DNA of 64,000 nt from Streptomyces sp. NBC_01264 (GCF_026340675.1 NZ_JAPEOX010000001.1:1426001-1490000); one strand, 5' to 3'. Shown: positions 28,608 to 37,697, counted from the stretch's first letter. The notes: generated from the sequence alone by a model not told the origin. Translations and numbers: made by a program.

Positions 28608-29084
28608 ATGACCACCAAGCGCAGCGCCGGACTGCTCCTGTTCCGCCAGCACCCCGGGGCCGGGGTGGAGGTCCTGCTCGGCCATATGGGCGGCCCGCTC
28701 TGGGAGCACCGGGACGCGGGCGCCTGGGCCATCCCGAAGGGCGAGTACGGGCCCGAGGAGGCCCCGCGCGACGCGGCCCGGCGGGAGTTCGAGGAGGAGA
28801 TCGGACTGCCGCCGCCGGAGGGTCCCTACCTGCCGCTGGGCGAGGTCCGGATGATCAGCGGGAAGCTGGTGACCATCTGGGCGGTGCGCGCGGACCTGGA
28901 TCCGACCCTCGCGGTGTACGGCACCTTCACCATGGAGTGGCCGCCCAAGTCCGGGCGGACGGAGGAGTTCCCCGAGCTGGACCGGGTGGAGTGGTTCGCT
29001 CCCGAGGTGGCCAGAACCAAGCTGGTGGTGGCTCAGATCCCGTTCATCGAAAGGCTGTTGGAGGTTCTGGCGAACGAGGGTTGA
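28608..29084 (+). CDS. NUDIX hydrolase
   Basis: 158 aa. The Nudix box is present in order: GEYGPEEAPRDAARREFEEE followed by IGL, matching Gx5Ex7REUxEExGU, with the Glu residues that hold Mg2+. The start SAGLLLFRQHPGAGVEVLLG and AWAIPKGEYG resemble the MutT/bis-tetraphosphatase branch, so it may cleave diadenosine polyphosphates or damaged nucleotides; the substrate is not decided by the sequence. It lies 48 bp before the Tm-1-like gene, perhaps in one transcript. Confidence 0.92.
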   Translation: MTTKRSAGLLLFRQHPGAGVEVLLGHMGGPLWEHRDAGAWAIPKGEYGPEEAPRDAARREFEEEIGLPPPEGPYLPLGEVRMISGKLVTIWAVRADLDPTLAVYGTFTMEWPPKSGRTEEFPELDRVEWFAPEVARTKLVVAQIPFIERLLEVLANEG

Positions 29085-29132
29085 CCTGACCTTTACTTGC
29101 CAACAAACCCCATCTGCATGGACATTGCACGT

Positions 29133-30389
29133 ATGACGAACGTCGTGCTGGTGGGAACCCTGGACACCAAGGGTGTGGAGTACGGCTGGCTGCGCGAGAG
29201 GCTGCTGCGCGCCGGCGTCGAAGTGATCACGGTCGACACAGGAATCATGAACGAGCCCCGGGTGCCCGCCGACATACCGCGCGAAGCGGTGGCGCGGTAT
29301 GCGGGAACGGAACTGTCCGAACTGCGTGCGGCCGCCGACCGGGGTGCGGCCGTGACCACGATGGCCCGGGGCGCGGAAGCGACCCTCTTACGCCTGCACG
29401 CCGAAGGCCGGCTGCACGGGGTGCTCGCGATCGGCGGCAGCGGCGGGACCTCCATCGCCACCCGGGCGATGCGCGCCCTGCCGCTCGGCGTCCCGAAGGT
29501 GATGGTCTCCTCCATGGCGTCCGGGGACGTGGCCCCGTACGTCGGATCCGCGGACATCACCATGATGTACAGCGTCGTGGACATCGCGGGGATCAACAGC
29601 ATCTCCGCGCCGGTCCTGGCCAATGCCGTCGCGGCCGTCTCCGGGATGGCCGAGGCCTACGCGCGCGCCGCCCTGGAGCTGCACCGGCCGGCCCGGCTGG
29701 GCTCGGGGCCCCGGCCGCTGATCGCGGCGAGCATGGCGGGCGTGACCACGATCGGCGTGGACGCGGCCCGGGAACGGCTGACCGAGCTGGGCTACGAGGT
29801 GCTGGTCTTCCACGTCAGCGGCACCGGCGGCCGGACCCTGGAGACCCTGGCCGGCCAGGGGATCTTCGCGGGCGTCCTCGACCTCACGCTCAGCGAACTC
29901 GCCGACGACCTGTGCGGCGGCATCCTGACCGCCGGGCCCGACCGGCTCAGCGCCGCCGGGCGGGCCGGGATCCCGCAGGTGGTGAGCCTGGGGGCGCTGG
30001 ACATGGTGAAGTTCGGCCCGATGGAGAGCCTGCCCGAACGGGTCCGCTACCGCCGGGTCCGCGTCCACAATCCCTCGATCACGGTGATCCGTACGACCGG
30101 GGCCGAGTGCGCCGAGCTCGGCCGCCGGGTCGCCGCCAAACTCCGTACGGCCACCGGCCCCACGGCCGTCTGCGTGCCCCTGCGCGGGCTGTCCACGCTC
30201 GGCGCCCCCGGCGGGCCCTACCACGACCCCGAAGCCGACGGGGCGCTGTTCTCGGCGCTGCGCGAAGGGCTGCGGGGCAGTGCCACCCGGATCCACGACT
30301 ACGACACCCACATCAACGATCCGGCCTTCGGCCGGGCGGCGGCCGACCGGCTGCACTCCATGATCGGAGCACGGGCCGCGGCTGCCTGA
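29133..30389 (+). CDS. Tm-1-like/UPF0261 ATP-binding protein, with a TTA codon
   Basis: 418 aa from ATG 29133. The fold is recognised by VVLVGTLDTKGVEYGWLRE, an AIGGSGGTSIATRAMRALP stretch, KVMVSSMASGDVAPYVG, and HDYDTHINDPAF at the end. Plant Tm-1 uses this N-terminal ATP-binding region to block tomato mosaic virus replication; bacterial versions are uncharacterised. Codon 86 (29388-29390) is TTA, a codon read in Streptomyces only by the bldA tRNA, so expression is probably tied to development. Earlier in-frame starts (29118, 29097) exist; none has a clear ribosome-binding site, so the start is uncertain. Confidence 0.85.
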   Translation: MTNVVLVGTLDTKGVEYGWLRERLLRAGVEVITVDTGIMNEPRVPADIPREAVARYAGTELSELRAAADRGAAVTTMARGAEATLLRLHAEGRLHGVLAIGGSGGTSIATRAMRALPLGVPKVMVSSMASGDVAPYVGSADITMMYSVVDIAGINSISAPVLANAVAAVSGMAEAYARAALELHRPARLGSGPRPLIAASMAGVTTIGVDAARERLTELGYEVLVFHVSGTGGRTLETLAGQGIFAGVLDLTLSELADDLCGGILTAGPDRLSAAGRAGIPQVVSLGALDMVKFGPMESLPERVRYRRVRVHNPSITVIRTTGAECAELGRRVAAKLRTATGPTAVCVPLRGLSTLGAPGGPYHDPEADGALFSALREGLRGSATRIHDYDTHINDPAFGRAAADRLHSMIGARAAAA

Positions 30390-30510
30390 TCCCCGGCGCG
30401 GAGGTGTCCCCGACGGGGAACCGGCCGTGGCGGAAATGTGTCCCAGGTGATGGCCGGTCCATGGAACGACCGGCTCCGGGGCGCGGTCACGCCACGGCAA
30501 GGGGGAAGGC

Positions 30511-32133
30511 ATGAACGGCGTGTGGTCGGTTCCCGGTTACTCGGAGGTCCGCGAGCTCGGTTCGGGCGCCAGCGGCCGCGTCGTCCTCGCGGTCCACGAG
30601 GGCACAGGCACGGCCGTCGCGGTGAAGTACCTGAACGACCGGATGCTCGAGAACCCGGTCTTCGTCCGGGAGTTCCGGGCGGAGGCCCAACTGCTCGGTG
30701 TCCTGGGTTCTCCTTACGTGGTCGGGCTGTACGAGTACGTCGAGGCGCCCGGCGGCGCCGCGATCGTCATGGAGCTCGTGGACGGCATCCCGCTGAACGC
30801 CCTGCTGAAGCAGTGCGGACGGACGGGAACGGAGGCGGCTCTGGTGCTGCTGAAGGGCTCCCTGCTGGGCCTGGCCGATGCCCACCGGGCCGGTGTGGTC
30901 CACCGGGACTACAAACCGGCGAACGTCCTGGTCGCGGCCGACGGGACCTCCAAACTGGTGGACTTCGGGATCGCCACGCCCCTGGGCACCACGCCCGGGG
31001 CGGCGGGCACCCCCGCGTACATGGCCCCGGAGCAGTGGCAGGGCCGGCCCGCGTCGCCCGAGGCCGACGTGTACGCGGCGACGGCGACCTTCTTCGAGTG
31101 CCTGACCGGCCGCAAGCCCTACGACGGGCAGAACTTCGCCGAGCTCGCCGTCCAGCACATCGAGGCCCCGGTCCCCGAGACCGAGGCGCCCGAGCCGGTG
31201 CGCCCGCTGATCCGGCGTGGACTGGCGAAGGCCCCCGAACAACGGCCGGAGAACGCCGAGGCGTTCGTCGCGGAACTGGAGGCACTGGCCCTGGCGGCGT
31301 ACGGGCCCCAGTGGGAGGAACGCGGACAGCGCAAGCTCGCCGCCCTGGCGGCCCTGCTGCCCCTGCTGTTCCCCTCCGCGGGCGTCCCGGCGCAGGGCAC
31401 CACCGCCCTGGCCACCACGGTCCTGCCGCCGCCCCCGGGCTGGGCCCCGGGCGGGCGCGGGCTGCTCGCGGCGGGAGCGGCGCTCGTGCTCGGGCTGGTG
31501 GCCGTACTCGGCTACCAGGCGGTGGGCTCGGAGCCGGGCGGCGCGATGGCGCTCAACGCGTTCGCGACGTCGAGCGCGTCGGCGCCGGGCCCGGGCAGTC
31601 CGGCGCCCGGCCCCAGCCCGTCCGCTTCACCGACGCCGACGCCGACGCCGACGCCGGCACCGTCCGCATCGCCGTCGGCGAGCCCGAGTCCGAGCTACAC
31701 GATGCCCACGCCGACCCTCACCCCGACTCCGACGCCGAAGCCGACCTGGACGGTGACCAAGTCGCCGACCCCGTCCCCGACCCCCACGCCGACGTCGTCC
31801 CCGTCGGTCAGGATCTCCGCGGTGAACGTCACCTCCTTCCGGCAGACGGGGCCGGGCACCACCGAGGCCGCCTTCTCCGTCGACAGCGACGGCGCGGGCC
31901 CGTACACCCTGGTCGTCGAGTGGTTCACCGGTGACACCAAGGGCGCGCTGACCGTCCCCGACGGGAGCCAGAGCATCGAGTTCGGGGCCGGGAGCCCCGG
32001 CACGCGGACCCTCGCGCACACCTTCGCGCAGGGCGCCGGCTGCTACTGGAGCGTCCGCGCGACCACCAAGCCGGCCGCGGCCAACCAGAGTTCCGTCCAG
32101 AGCATCTACATCCGGGGGTGCAAGCCGGCATGA
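30511..32133 (+). CDS. Receptor-type Ser/Thr protein kinase with extracellular domain
   Basis: 540 aa. Kinase domain (about 10-265): [14 protein letters not shown], Lys39 in VAVKYL, catalytic Asp133 in [16 protein letters not shown], and [18 protein letters not shown]. One membrane segment ([20 protein letters not shown], about 320-340) follows a Pro-rich stretch. A Pro/Thr/Ser repeat linker ([10 protein letters not shown] type) leads to an extracellular beta domain of about 105 residues with a Cys pair ([10 protein letters not shown] and IRGC). This is the layout of a wall-sensing kinase. GGGGGAAGG precedes the ATG. The stop overlaps the next gene's ATG (ATGA), so the two are made together. 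Confidence 0.92.
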   Translation: MNGVWSVPGYSEVRELGSGASGRVVLAVHEGTGTAVAVKYLNDRMLENPVFVREFRAEAQLLGVLGSPYVVGLYEYVEAPGGAAIVMELVDGIPLNALLKQCGRTGTEAALVLLKGSLLGLADAHRAGVVHRDYKPANVLVAADGTSKLVDFGIATPLGTTPGAAGTPAYMAPEQWQGRPASPEADVYAATATFFECLTGRKPYDGQNFAELAVQHIEAPVPETEAPEPVRPLIRRGLAKAPEQRPENAEAFVAELEALALAAYGPQWEERGQRKLAALAALLPLLFPSAGVPAQGTTALATTVLPPPPGWAPGGRGLLAAGAALVLGLVAVLGYQAVGSEPGGAMALNAFATSSASAPGPGSPAPGPSPSASPTPTPTPTPAPSASPSASPSPSYTMPTPTLTPTPTPKPTWTVTKSPTPSPTPTPTSSPSVRISAVNVTSFRQTGPGTTEAAFSVDSDGAGPYTLVVEWFTGDTKGALTVPDGSQSIEFGAGSPGTRTLAHTFAQGAGCYWSVRATTKPAAANQSSVQSIYIRGCKPA

Positions 32134-32807
32134 GCGATCCCCACGCCCCGCAGGGCGACGACGACTACAGCGCCACCGTGCTCGGCAGCCACTGGATCAC
32201 CGGACCGCCCCAGGGCACAGAGCGGACCGAACGGCTCGGCCTGGGCGGCACGACCGAACGGACCGGCCCCACCGCACGGTTCGAGGTACCGGTCGGAGCC
32301 GTGCCGGACCGGGTCGAGGGTTCGGTCCTGCGCTTCGGACCGGGGGTGACGGCCGCGCTCCCCGCGCCGTTCCCCCTGTACCCCGCCCCGGCTGCCCGAC
32401 GGCGGAGCGAGTGGCGGCGCTACACCCTGGCCGCCGTGGTGCTGATCGGGGTCCTCTGCTACCTGGGCTGGCAGCGCTACGGCCCGGCCTTGGAGGTCGG
32501 GGACGTGACGGTGTCCACCGAGGCCGCCGGCGCCAAGGGGCCCGGCTGCGACGGGACCGCCGACGTGGTGGCCGTCGTACGGACCAACGGGCGGCCGGGA
32601 GTGCTCACGTACCGTTGGCTGCGCAGTGACGGCACGCGCTCGGAGCAGCTCAGCGAGCGGGTGCCGAGCGGCCGAAAGGAGGCCCGGCTGCACCTGCTGT
32701 GGACCTTCCAGGGCGCGGGCACCTACCCCGCGAAGGCCGAGCTCCAGCTCGTCTCCCCCGTACGGCGCACGGCCGCGGCGGAGTTCACGTACCGCTGCCG
32801 CCCCTAG
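32130..32807 (+). CDS. Single-pass membrane protein coupled to the kinase
   Basis: 225 aa. A cytosolic start ([19 protein letters not shown], with several Thr/Ser) precedes one membrane segment ([18 protein letters not shown], about 95-112). The outer part has a strand-rich domain with a Cys near each end ([17 protein letters not shown] and FTYRCRP) and [11 protein letters not shown], much like the extracellular domain of the kinase before it. ATGA overlap with that kinase. Plausibly a kinase substrate or co-receptor; this is inference from coupling and shared domain style. Its TAG shares the palindrome CTAG with the convergent DUF6191 gene. Confidence 0.82.
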   Translation: MSDPHAPQGDDDYSATVLGSHWITGPPQGTERTERLGLGGTTERTGPTARFEVPVGAVPDRVEGSVLRFGPGVTAALPAPFPLYPAPAARRRSEWRRYTLAAVVLIGVLCYLGWQRYGPALEVGDVTVSTEAAGAKGPGCDGTADVVAVVRTNGRPGVLTYRWLRSDGTRSEQLSERVPSGRKEARLHLLWTFQGAGTYPAKAELQLVSPVRRTAAAEFTYRCRP

Positions 32808-33133
32808 GCCGTCCAGCGGGATCCGGGAGCCGGCAGCCGGATCACCGCGAGCCCGCCGTCGAGGTCCACGCGGGAGCGGGGCGGGGCGCCGTCCTCCTCG
32901 TCGTCGCGCATGATCAGCGCGCTCTGCCGCTCCTTGAGCTCGTTCTGCTTGCCCGGCGAGAAGCTGGCGTGCAGTTGCTCGAAGCCGGTCGAGGACATCT
33001 GTCCCTTGCGGCCGTTCCAGCGCCAGGGCAGCAGTCCGGCGCGGCCCGCGCGCTCCAGCGTGAGGTCGAGGAAGGCGATGGCCGTGAGCAGCAGCGCGAG
33101 CCCCGGGAGGGTCATGAAGACGACGAAGGCCAT
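32804..33133 (-). CDS. DUF6191 small membrane protein
   Basis: 109 aa. One N-terminal membrane segment (FVVFMTLPGLALLLTAIAFL) and a basic linker, then the DUF6191 core: FEQLHASFSPGKQNELKERQ, the adjoining SALIMRDDEEDGAPP, and RVDLDGGLAVIR. Function unknown. ATG 33133 has only a weak G-rich ribosome-binding site and lies 12 bp from a 26-bp perfect inverted repeat, so the repeat would sit in its promoter or leader. It ends in the same CTAG as the convergent membrane protein. Confidence 0.85.
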   Translation of the reverse strand: MAFVVFMTLPGLALLLTAIAFLDLTLERAGRAGLLPWRWNGRKGQMSSTGFEQLHASFSPGKQNELKERQSALIMRDDEEDGAPPRSRVDLDGGLAVIRLPAPGSRWTA

Positions 33134-33144
33134 GCCCCGACCCT

Positions 33145-33225
33145 AGCGGGTGTCTTGCCGATCGGGCCGGGCTCGCGGCGCCTGGCACCGCGCCCTGATC
33201 CGGCCCGATCGGCAAGACACCCGCT
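33145..33225. repeat. 26-bp perfect inverted repeat with 29-bp centre
   Basis: Arms 33145-33170 and 33200-33225 are exact complements and include GGGTGTCTTGCCGATCGG. The centre carries its own GGCGC/GCGCC stem, so the whole 81 bp folds into one hairpin. It is 12 bp upstream of the DUF6191 start. It may be a terminator for the upstream gene, a non-autonomous transposable element or an operator. Confidence 0.9.
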
Positions 33226-33539
33226 GCCCCGGTCCTCCTTTCGGCCAACGGCCCGGACCCGCCGACCGGTCCTTCCGGCCGGGGCGATCGTGGCCGTGCG
33301 GCCGAGGCGCCGCCACCCCCGCCCCTGGTTGACTCGAATGTGTTGGCGAGGGCATCAGGGATGCGGCCCTCACGGCACCCTTGCTGCCACGTTCCAGCCG
33401 GCGATACACCCCAACCGGAACGTGGCCGTCCCGCACGGATGCCAAGTCCGCGCGGGAGGCCCGCAGCCGCTTTGGGGAGTGGCTGCGGGCCATCTTGCAT
33501 GCCCGTCCGTGGCGGGCACGCCCCGTCCCCTCTCCTTGT
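33226..33539. other. Uncoded stretch with two further hairpins
   Basis: Between the large inverted repeat and the GNAT-AAA+ stop. GCCACGTTCC (33386-33395) pairs with 33417-33426 around a 21-base loop. GCCCGCAGCC (33459-33468) pairs with 33481-33490. A short plus-strand frame ending SAREARSRFGEWLRAILHARPW has an HTH-like look but no start or ribosome-binding site, so no gene is called. Confidence 0.55.
33459..33490 (-). terminator. Hairpin downstream of the GNAT-AAA+ gene
   Basis: Perfect 10-bp stem with a 12-base loop, 50 bp past the stop of the minus-strand GNAT-AAA+ gene. Confidence 0.6.
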
Positions 33540-34829
33540 TCAGAAGCGGGCGTGTGCGGTGATGTCCGCCGCGAACTCGCCCGTCATCGCCGGGGTCACC
33601 GTCGGGCGGCACTGCGCCACCGCCGCCAGGTAGTCCTCCGTGCTCGCGCCCAGCTGGGCCGCCGCCGCGCCGCGCGCGCCCACCGCCTCCAGGTCCCGCT
33701 CGAAGGACACCTGCGCCGCGATCCGCGCCGCGTGCTCGATGTCGGCCGGGGTGAACAGCTCGCTCGCCCCGACCAGCGCCGCCACGTCCACATCGGGGCG
33801 GCCCGCCGTGTACCGGGCCCAGATCGCCGCGCGGGCGCCCGCGTCCGGGGTGCCGATCGGGATCAGGTAGTCGAAGCGGCCCGGGCGCAGGAAGGCCGGG
33901 TCGAGGGAACGGATGGAGTTGGTCGCGCAGACCAGCAGCCGTTCGTCGCCCTCGCGGAAGCCGGGTATCAGTTTGAGCAGCTCGTTGGTCACCCCGTGCA
34001 TCCCGCCGGGCTGGGCGGGCTCGGTGCGCACGGGCGCGATCTCCTCGACCTCGTCGATGAAGACGAGCACCCGTTCCAGCTCGGCGATGCGGGCGAACGC
34101 GTCGCGCAACGCGGTCGCCAGGTTGCCCCCGTCGGCGAGGCGGGAGGGCAGCAGTTCCACGAAGGGCCAGCCGAGCCGGGAGGCGATGGCCCGGGCGAAG
34201 GTGGTCTTGCCGGTGCCGGGCGGGCCGAAGAGGGTGATGGCGCGCGGCGGCCGCACCCCGTGCGCGGCGGCCCGCTCGGGCTCGGCGAGCGGCAGCACCA
34301 CGCGCCGTTCGATGAGGTCCTTCTCCGTCTCCATGCCGGCGACCTTGGCCCACAGGTCGTTCGGCAGGAAGCGGCCGCCGAGGTCGTCGAGGAGTCCGGC
34401 GGCCGGACCGTGCAGCGGCTCGGTCTTCTCGAAGTAGGCGACGGCGGGCTGCCGGGTGTAGCCGGCGTTGAGCAGGCCCTCGCCGAGCAGGTCCTCCTCG
34501 GGCAGGACGTACGCGATGCGCCCGACGCGGGCCGCGATGAGCCGCCGCTCCAGCTCGACGAGCAGCGCGCTGGCCAGGCCCCGCCCGCGCCAGCCCGCGG
34601 CGATGGCGATGCGCATGACCCAGGCGCGTTCGCCGGTGACGCAGGCGAGGGCGGCTCCGATGGGGACGCCCTGGTGGACGGCGACCACGCAGGGCTGCCG
34701 GTCGGTGAGGGCGCTGATGCATTCGGCGAGTGAGAAGACCGACTCCTGGCCGAGTTCGGCCGTGGTGTCGATCAGATGGACAACGGCCGCGAGATCGCTC
34801 TCGCGGTAGTCGTGGATCAGCCAGTTCAC
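33540..34829 (-). CDS. GNAT acetyltransferase fused to AAA+ ATPase
   Basis: 429 aa. Residues 1-140 are a GNAT domain: IHDYRESDLAAVVHLIDTTA, RAWVMRIAIAAGWRGRGLAS (acetyl-CoA-binding RGRGLA), ending with GYTRQPAVAYFEKTE. Residues 175-429 are a Cdc48/FtsH-type AAA+ ATPase: ITLFGPPGTGKTTFARAIA (Walker A about 205), VLVFIDEVEEIAP (Walker B about 255), sensor CATNSIRSLD, and arginine-finger region LRPGRFDYLIP. One half would acetylate a target and the other would use ATP to remodel protein; the substrate is unknown. The AAA+ part lacks a protease domain. ATG 34829 chosen; 194 bp separate it from the divergent glycosyltransferase. Confidence 0.88.
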   Translation of the reverse strand: MNWLIHDYRESDLAAVVHLIDTTAELGQESVFSLAECISALTDRQPCVVAVHQGVPIGAALACVTGERAWVMRIAIAAGWRGRGLASALLVELERRLIAARVGRIAYVLPEEDLLGEGLLNAGYTRQPAVAYFEKTEPLHGPAAGLLDDLGGRFLPNDLWAKVAGMETEKDLIERRVVLPLAEPERAAAHGVRPPRAITLFGPPGTGKTTFARAIASRLGWPFVELLPSRLADGGNLATALRDAFARIAELERVLVFIDEVEEIAPVRTEPAQPGGMHGVTNELLKLIPGFREGDERLLVCATNSIRSLDPAFLRPGRFDYLIPIGTPDAGARAAIWARYTAGRPDVDVAALVGASELFTPADIEHAARIAAQVSFERDLEAVGARGAAAAQLGASTEDYLAAVAQCRPTVTPAMTGEFAADITAHARF

Positions 34830-35023
34830 CGGGTACCGCCCCTCGTTCGTGCTCCTGCGTGCCTGCCGCGTGCCTGGTGCGCACCTTGCTGCCGCGAGGC
34901 TAGGGGCGGGCGGGCCGCTTGATCACGCTCCGTCGTGCACAACACCCGGTCGGGGAACCCTCCGTATCGTCCATAGACTGGTGTTTTCCGCCCGAACAGC
35001 TGCCCGAGGATCGTCACGCTTTC

Positions 35024-36571
35024 ATGACTTCGCACATATCAGCCGGCATCCGGCGCCGGCCGTACCTCGTGTGGCTGGTTCCGGTCCTCTGGACGGTGGC
35101 GCTCGGACTGTGGGGGCTGTCCCGGCAGAACAGCGTCTGGCGGGACGAGGCGGCGACCTGGCAGGTGGCCGCGCGCTCCCCCGGTGAGATCTGGCACCTC
35201 CTCGGGAACGTGGACGCCGTCCACGGCCTGTACTACCTGCTGATGCACGTGCTCTTCGAGGTGTTCGGGGCGAGCACGACCACCCTGCGCCTGCCCTCGG
35301 TACTCGCGGTCGCGGTCGCCGCCGGCTGTGTGGCCCTCATCGGGCGCCGGCTGGCGGGCCCGTGGGCGGGGCTGGGCGGCGGGCTGGCCCTCGCGCTGCT
35401 GCCGGCCGTGCAGTTCCAGCTCCAGGAGGGCCGGTCGTACGCGCTGATCGCGGGCGGCGCCGGACTGTCGACCCTGCTCTTGATCTCGGTCGTCCCGCTC
35501 GTCCCGCTCGTATCGCCGGTCTCACGGACATCGGCCGCCGGAGCCGGTCCCGGGCGGCGGACGTGGCCGCGCTGGACGGCGTACGGGGCCCTCGTGCTGG
35601 TCTGCGCCCTGCTGAACTGGTTCTCCCTGCTGATCCTGCCCGCCCACGCGGTGACCCTCTGGTGGGCGCGGGCCGGGCGCGCTGTCGTGGCGCCCTGGCT
35701 GCTCGCCTCGGGGGCGGCCGTGGCGGGGGCGCTGCCGCTGATCCTGTTCAGCCGGACCCAGTCCGGGCAGGTCTCCTGGATACCGCCGCTGACCTGGCAC
35801 ATGATGATCGGCCCGGGCGTCCTGCTGGCGGTCGGCGCGCTGGGTGCCTGGGCGGACCTCCGGGGCGGGCCGCGCACCGGGCCGACCACCGGGCCGACCA
35901 CCGGCCTCCCGCCCCGGCTGACGGCGGCCTCGGTCGGGCTGCCGCTGCTGGCGGTGCCGCTGCTGGGGCTGGCCGCCGCCTCCCTGATCCAGCCGCTGTT
36001 CCTGGACCGGTACGTGCTGTTCTCCATGCTGGGTCTGGCGCTGCTGATCGGTGCGGCGCTGGGCGCGGCCGTACGGGCCCTCGCGCCCCGGTACCCGAGG
36101 GCGTCGGGCGCGCTCGTGCCGGCCGTGGTCGCGGTCTCGGCGGTGGGGCTGCTGCCCGTGGCTCTGGCCGACCGGTCTCCGGCCAGCCGGGTGGACGACG
36201 TCCTGGCGGTGGCCGGGGAGGTGTCGGCGCTGAAGCGGGACGGCGACGCGGTGCTCTTCGTCCCGGCGGCCCGGCGGGACACCGCGCTGGTCTCGCCCGG
36301 GGCGTTCGCCGGCCTGACGGACCTCGCGCTGGTCCGGAGCCCCGCGGAGTCGGGGACCCTCAAGGGCGAAGAGGCCTCCCCGGCACGGATCTCGGCGGCC
36401 CTGCGCGAGCAGCGGCGGGTCCTCCTGGTGACGGACTCGGGGAAGAAGGCCAGGCCCTCCGGCTCCGCGGCGGACCGGGCGAAGGCGGCCGTGCTGCGGG
36501 CGGAGTTCACCGTGGTGGAGGACCGGCAGGTCCGCGGCCGCCGGGTGACGGTGTACGAGCGGCGCGGCTGA
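35024..36571 (+). CDS. GT39/PMT-type membrane glycosyltransferase
   Basis: 515 aa with about ten to eleven membrane segments. The first external loop carries the acidic VWRDEAATWQVAARS motif and the HGLYYLLMHVLFEVFG segment, typical of polyprenyl-phosphate-mannose or -arabinose transferases (glycosyltransferase family 39/ArnT group). The last ~110 residues form a soluble extracytoplasmic domain. It would move a sugar from a lipid carrier to a wall polymer or secreted protein. ATG 35024 starts the family-like N-terminus (ISAGIRRRPYLVWLVPVLW); the longer frame upstream is polar. The ribosome-binding site is weak. Confidence 0.85.
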   Translation: MTSHISAGIRRRPYLVWLVPVLWTVALGLWGLSRQNSVWRDEAATWQVAARSPGEIWHLLGNVDAVHGLYYLLMHVLFEVFGASTTTLRLPSVLAVAVAAGCVALIGRRLAGPWAGLGGGLALALLPAVQFQLQEGRSYALIAGGAGLSTLLLISVVPLVPLVSPVSRTSAAGAGPGRRTWPRWTAYGALVLVCALLNWFSLLILPAHAVTLWWARAGRAVVAPWLLASGAAVAGALPLILFSRTQSGQVSWIPPLTWHMMIGPGVLLAVGALGAWADLRGGPRTGPTTGPTTGLPPRLTAASVGLPLLAVPLLGLAAASLIQPLFLDRYVLFSMLGLALLIGAALGAAVRALAPRYPRASGALVPAVVAVSAVGLLPVALADRSPASRVDDVLAVAGEVSALKRDGDAVLFVPAARRDTALVSPGAFAGLTDLALVRSPAESGTLKGEEASPARISAALREQRRVLLVTDSGKKARPSGSAADRAKAAVLRAEFTVVEDRQVRGRRVTVYERRG

Positions 36572-36614
36572 GGGGCTCGCACGGCTGACGGGGTCGCGCG
36601 GCCCGCCCTCAGCC
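36566..36614. terminator. Hairpin spanning two convergent stops
   Basis: GGCTGAGGG (36566-36574) pairs with CCCTCAGCC (36606-36614) across a 31-base loop. The arms include both stop codons of the convergent glycosyltransferase and channel-like genes. Confidence 0.55.
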
Positions 36615-37697
36615 CTCCACCGGCTTGCGGTCCACCGGGGTGGGCACCTCGACGGGGCCGCCGCCCCGGCGGCGGGGTCCGGACCACGGGGCGGGCACGG
36701 CGTCGATGCGGTAGGCCAGGGCGTAGGCGACCGCCTCGTAGTTGACGCGCCAGCCGCGGAAGTGCGGCCAGGCCTGCTCCGGGTCGCGGGCCATGGTCAC
36801 CCCGCGCTCGCGCATCCGTACGACCCCGTCGAGGAACTCCTCGTAGGTCAGCTCGATGGGGTCCTCCGGCAGCGGATCCGGGTCGTAGGCAATGCCCTCC
36901 TCATGGGCCAGGTCGCGCAGGCAGTTGAAGCCCGCGCGCAGGGTCACGCGCATCTGGGTCTGCGGGGCCGTGGGGTTGAAGGCCAGGTGGAGCGCGGCGG
37001 CGTCCAGGACGGCGAGCAGGCTGATCAGCCAGTTGCGCTCCCAGCTGGGCGAGCGGAAGTGGATCAGCCCGGGGTGGTTGGTGTGGCTCTCGCTGACCTC
37101 CGCGGACCAGCGTTCCCAGTCCCGGAACAGGTCGGGGAGGGTGTCCACCAGGTCGACCTGGGCGTGCCGGGCCAGCAGCTGCGGTCCCCAGGACGGTACG
37201 CCGCCGCGGATGCGCAGCAGGCTGACCTCGGCTTCCCGGCGGGCGTAGGCGGCGTAGAGGGTCGGGAGGTAGCCGATCTGGAGGCCGATGACGATGGGGC
37301 CGGTGGCCGCGGCGCAGAAGTCCACGGCGGTCAGCTGGCCGCGGTCGACGCTGGCGAAGCCGAGGGTGAGGACGGAGGAGCCGGCTTCGCGCAGGGCGAC
37401 GGGGAGCGGCATGTCGGAGACGCCGTGTTCCAGGAGCCCGTAGCCGAGCAGGAACAGCAGCAGCCAGATCACCAGCAGGAACAGCATCGCGATCGGGGCG
37501 GCCGGGGCCAGGACGCGGTCCTTGAGCTGTTCGGTGGGCATCCGGTCGGCGACGAACTGGTACGGGGCGCGGATCAGGACGCGCACGATCCGCGGCAGCT
37601 TCGAGCGCATGGCCCGGGGCGTGACCAGGGCCTGGGTGACCGAGACGAACGTACCGAGGACCACGAGGAACCCGGCGACGGAGCTGAGTACCCGCAC
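36609..37697 (-). CDS. Channel-like membrane protein of unknown family
   Basis: 362 aa. Three or four membrane segments: VLSSVAGFLVVLGTFVSVTQ, AAPIAMLFLLVIWLLLFLLG, a re-entrant-looking AGSSVLTLGFASVDRGQLT, and GPIVIGLQIGYLPTLYAAYA. The SSVLTLGFASVDRG loop between the last two membrane segments is arranged like an ion-channel pore loop, though the K+ filter TVGYG is absent. The C-terminal ~200 residues are soluble and helical (HAQVDLVDTLPDLFRDWERW). No partner gene is adjacent. GTG 37697 was chosen because GGAGG lies seven bases upstream; the longer frame is Arg/Gly-rich. Channel function is inference only. Confidence 0.75.
   Translation of the reverse strand: MRVLSSVAGFLVVLGTFVSVTQALVTPRAMRSKLPRIVRVLIRAPYQFVADRMPTEQLKDRVLAPAAPIAMLFLLVIWLLLFLLGYGLLEHGVSDMPLPVALREAGSSVLTLGFASVDRGQLTAVDFCAAATGPIVIGLQIGYLPTLYAAYARREAEVSLLRIRGGVPSWGPQLLARHAQVDLVDTLPDLFRDWERWSAEVSESHTNHPGLIHFRSPSWERNWLISLLAVLDAAALHLAFNPTAPQTQMRVTLRAGFNCLRDLAHEEGIAYDPDPLPEDPIELTYEEFLDGVVRMRERGVTMARDPEQAWPHFRGWRVNYEAVAYALAYRIDAVPAPWSGPRRRGGGPVEVPTPVDRKPVEG

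Noticed and set aside
29081..29109. TTGACC near the start of the Tm-1-like gene as a promoter
   Set aside because: No matching -10 hexamer at the right distance; the gene may be read through from the NUDIX gene.
33340..33530. HTH-like fragment (FGEWLRAILHARPW) and a possible regulator gene
   Set aside because: No start codon, no ribosome-binding site, and the frame runs from a random stretch; two hairpins in the same bases explain the sequence better.
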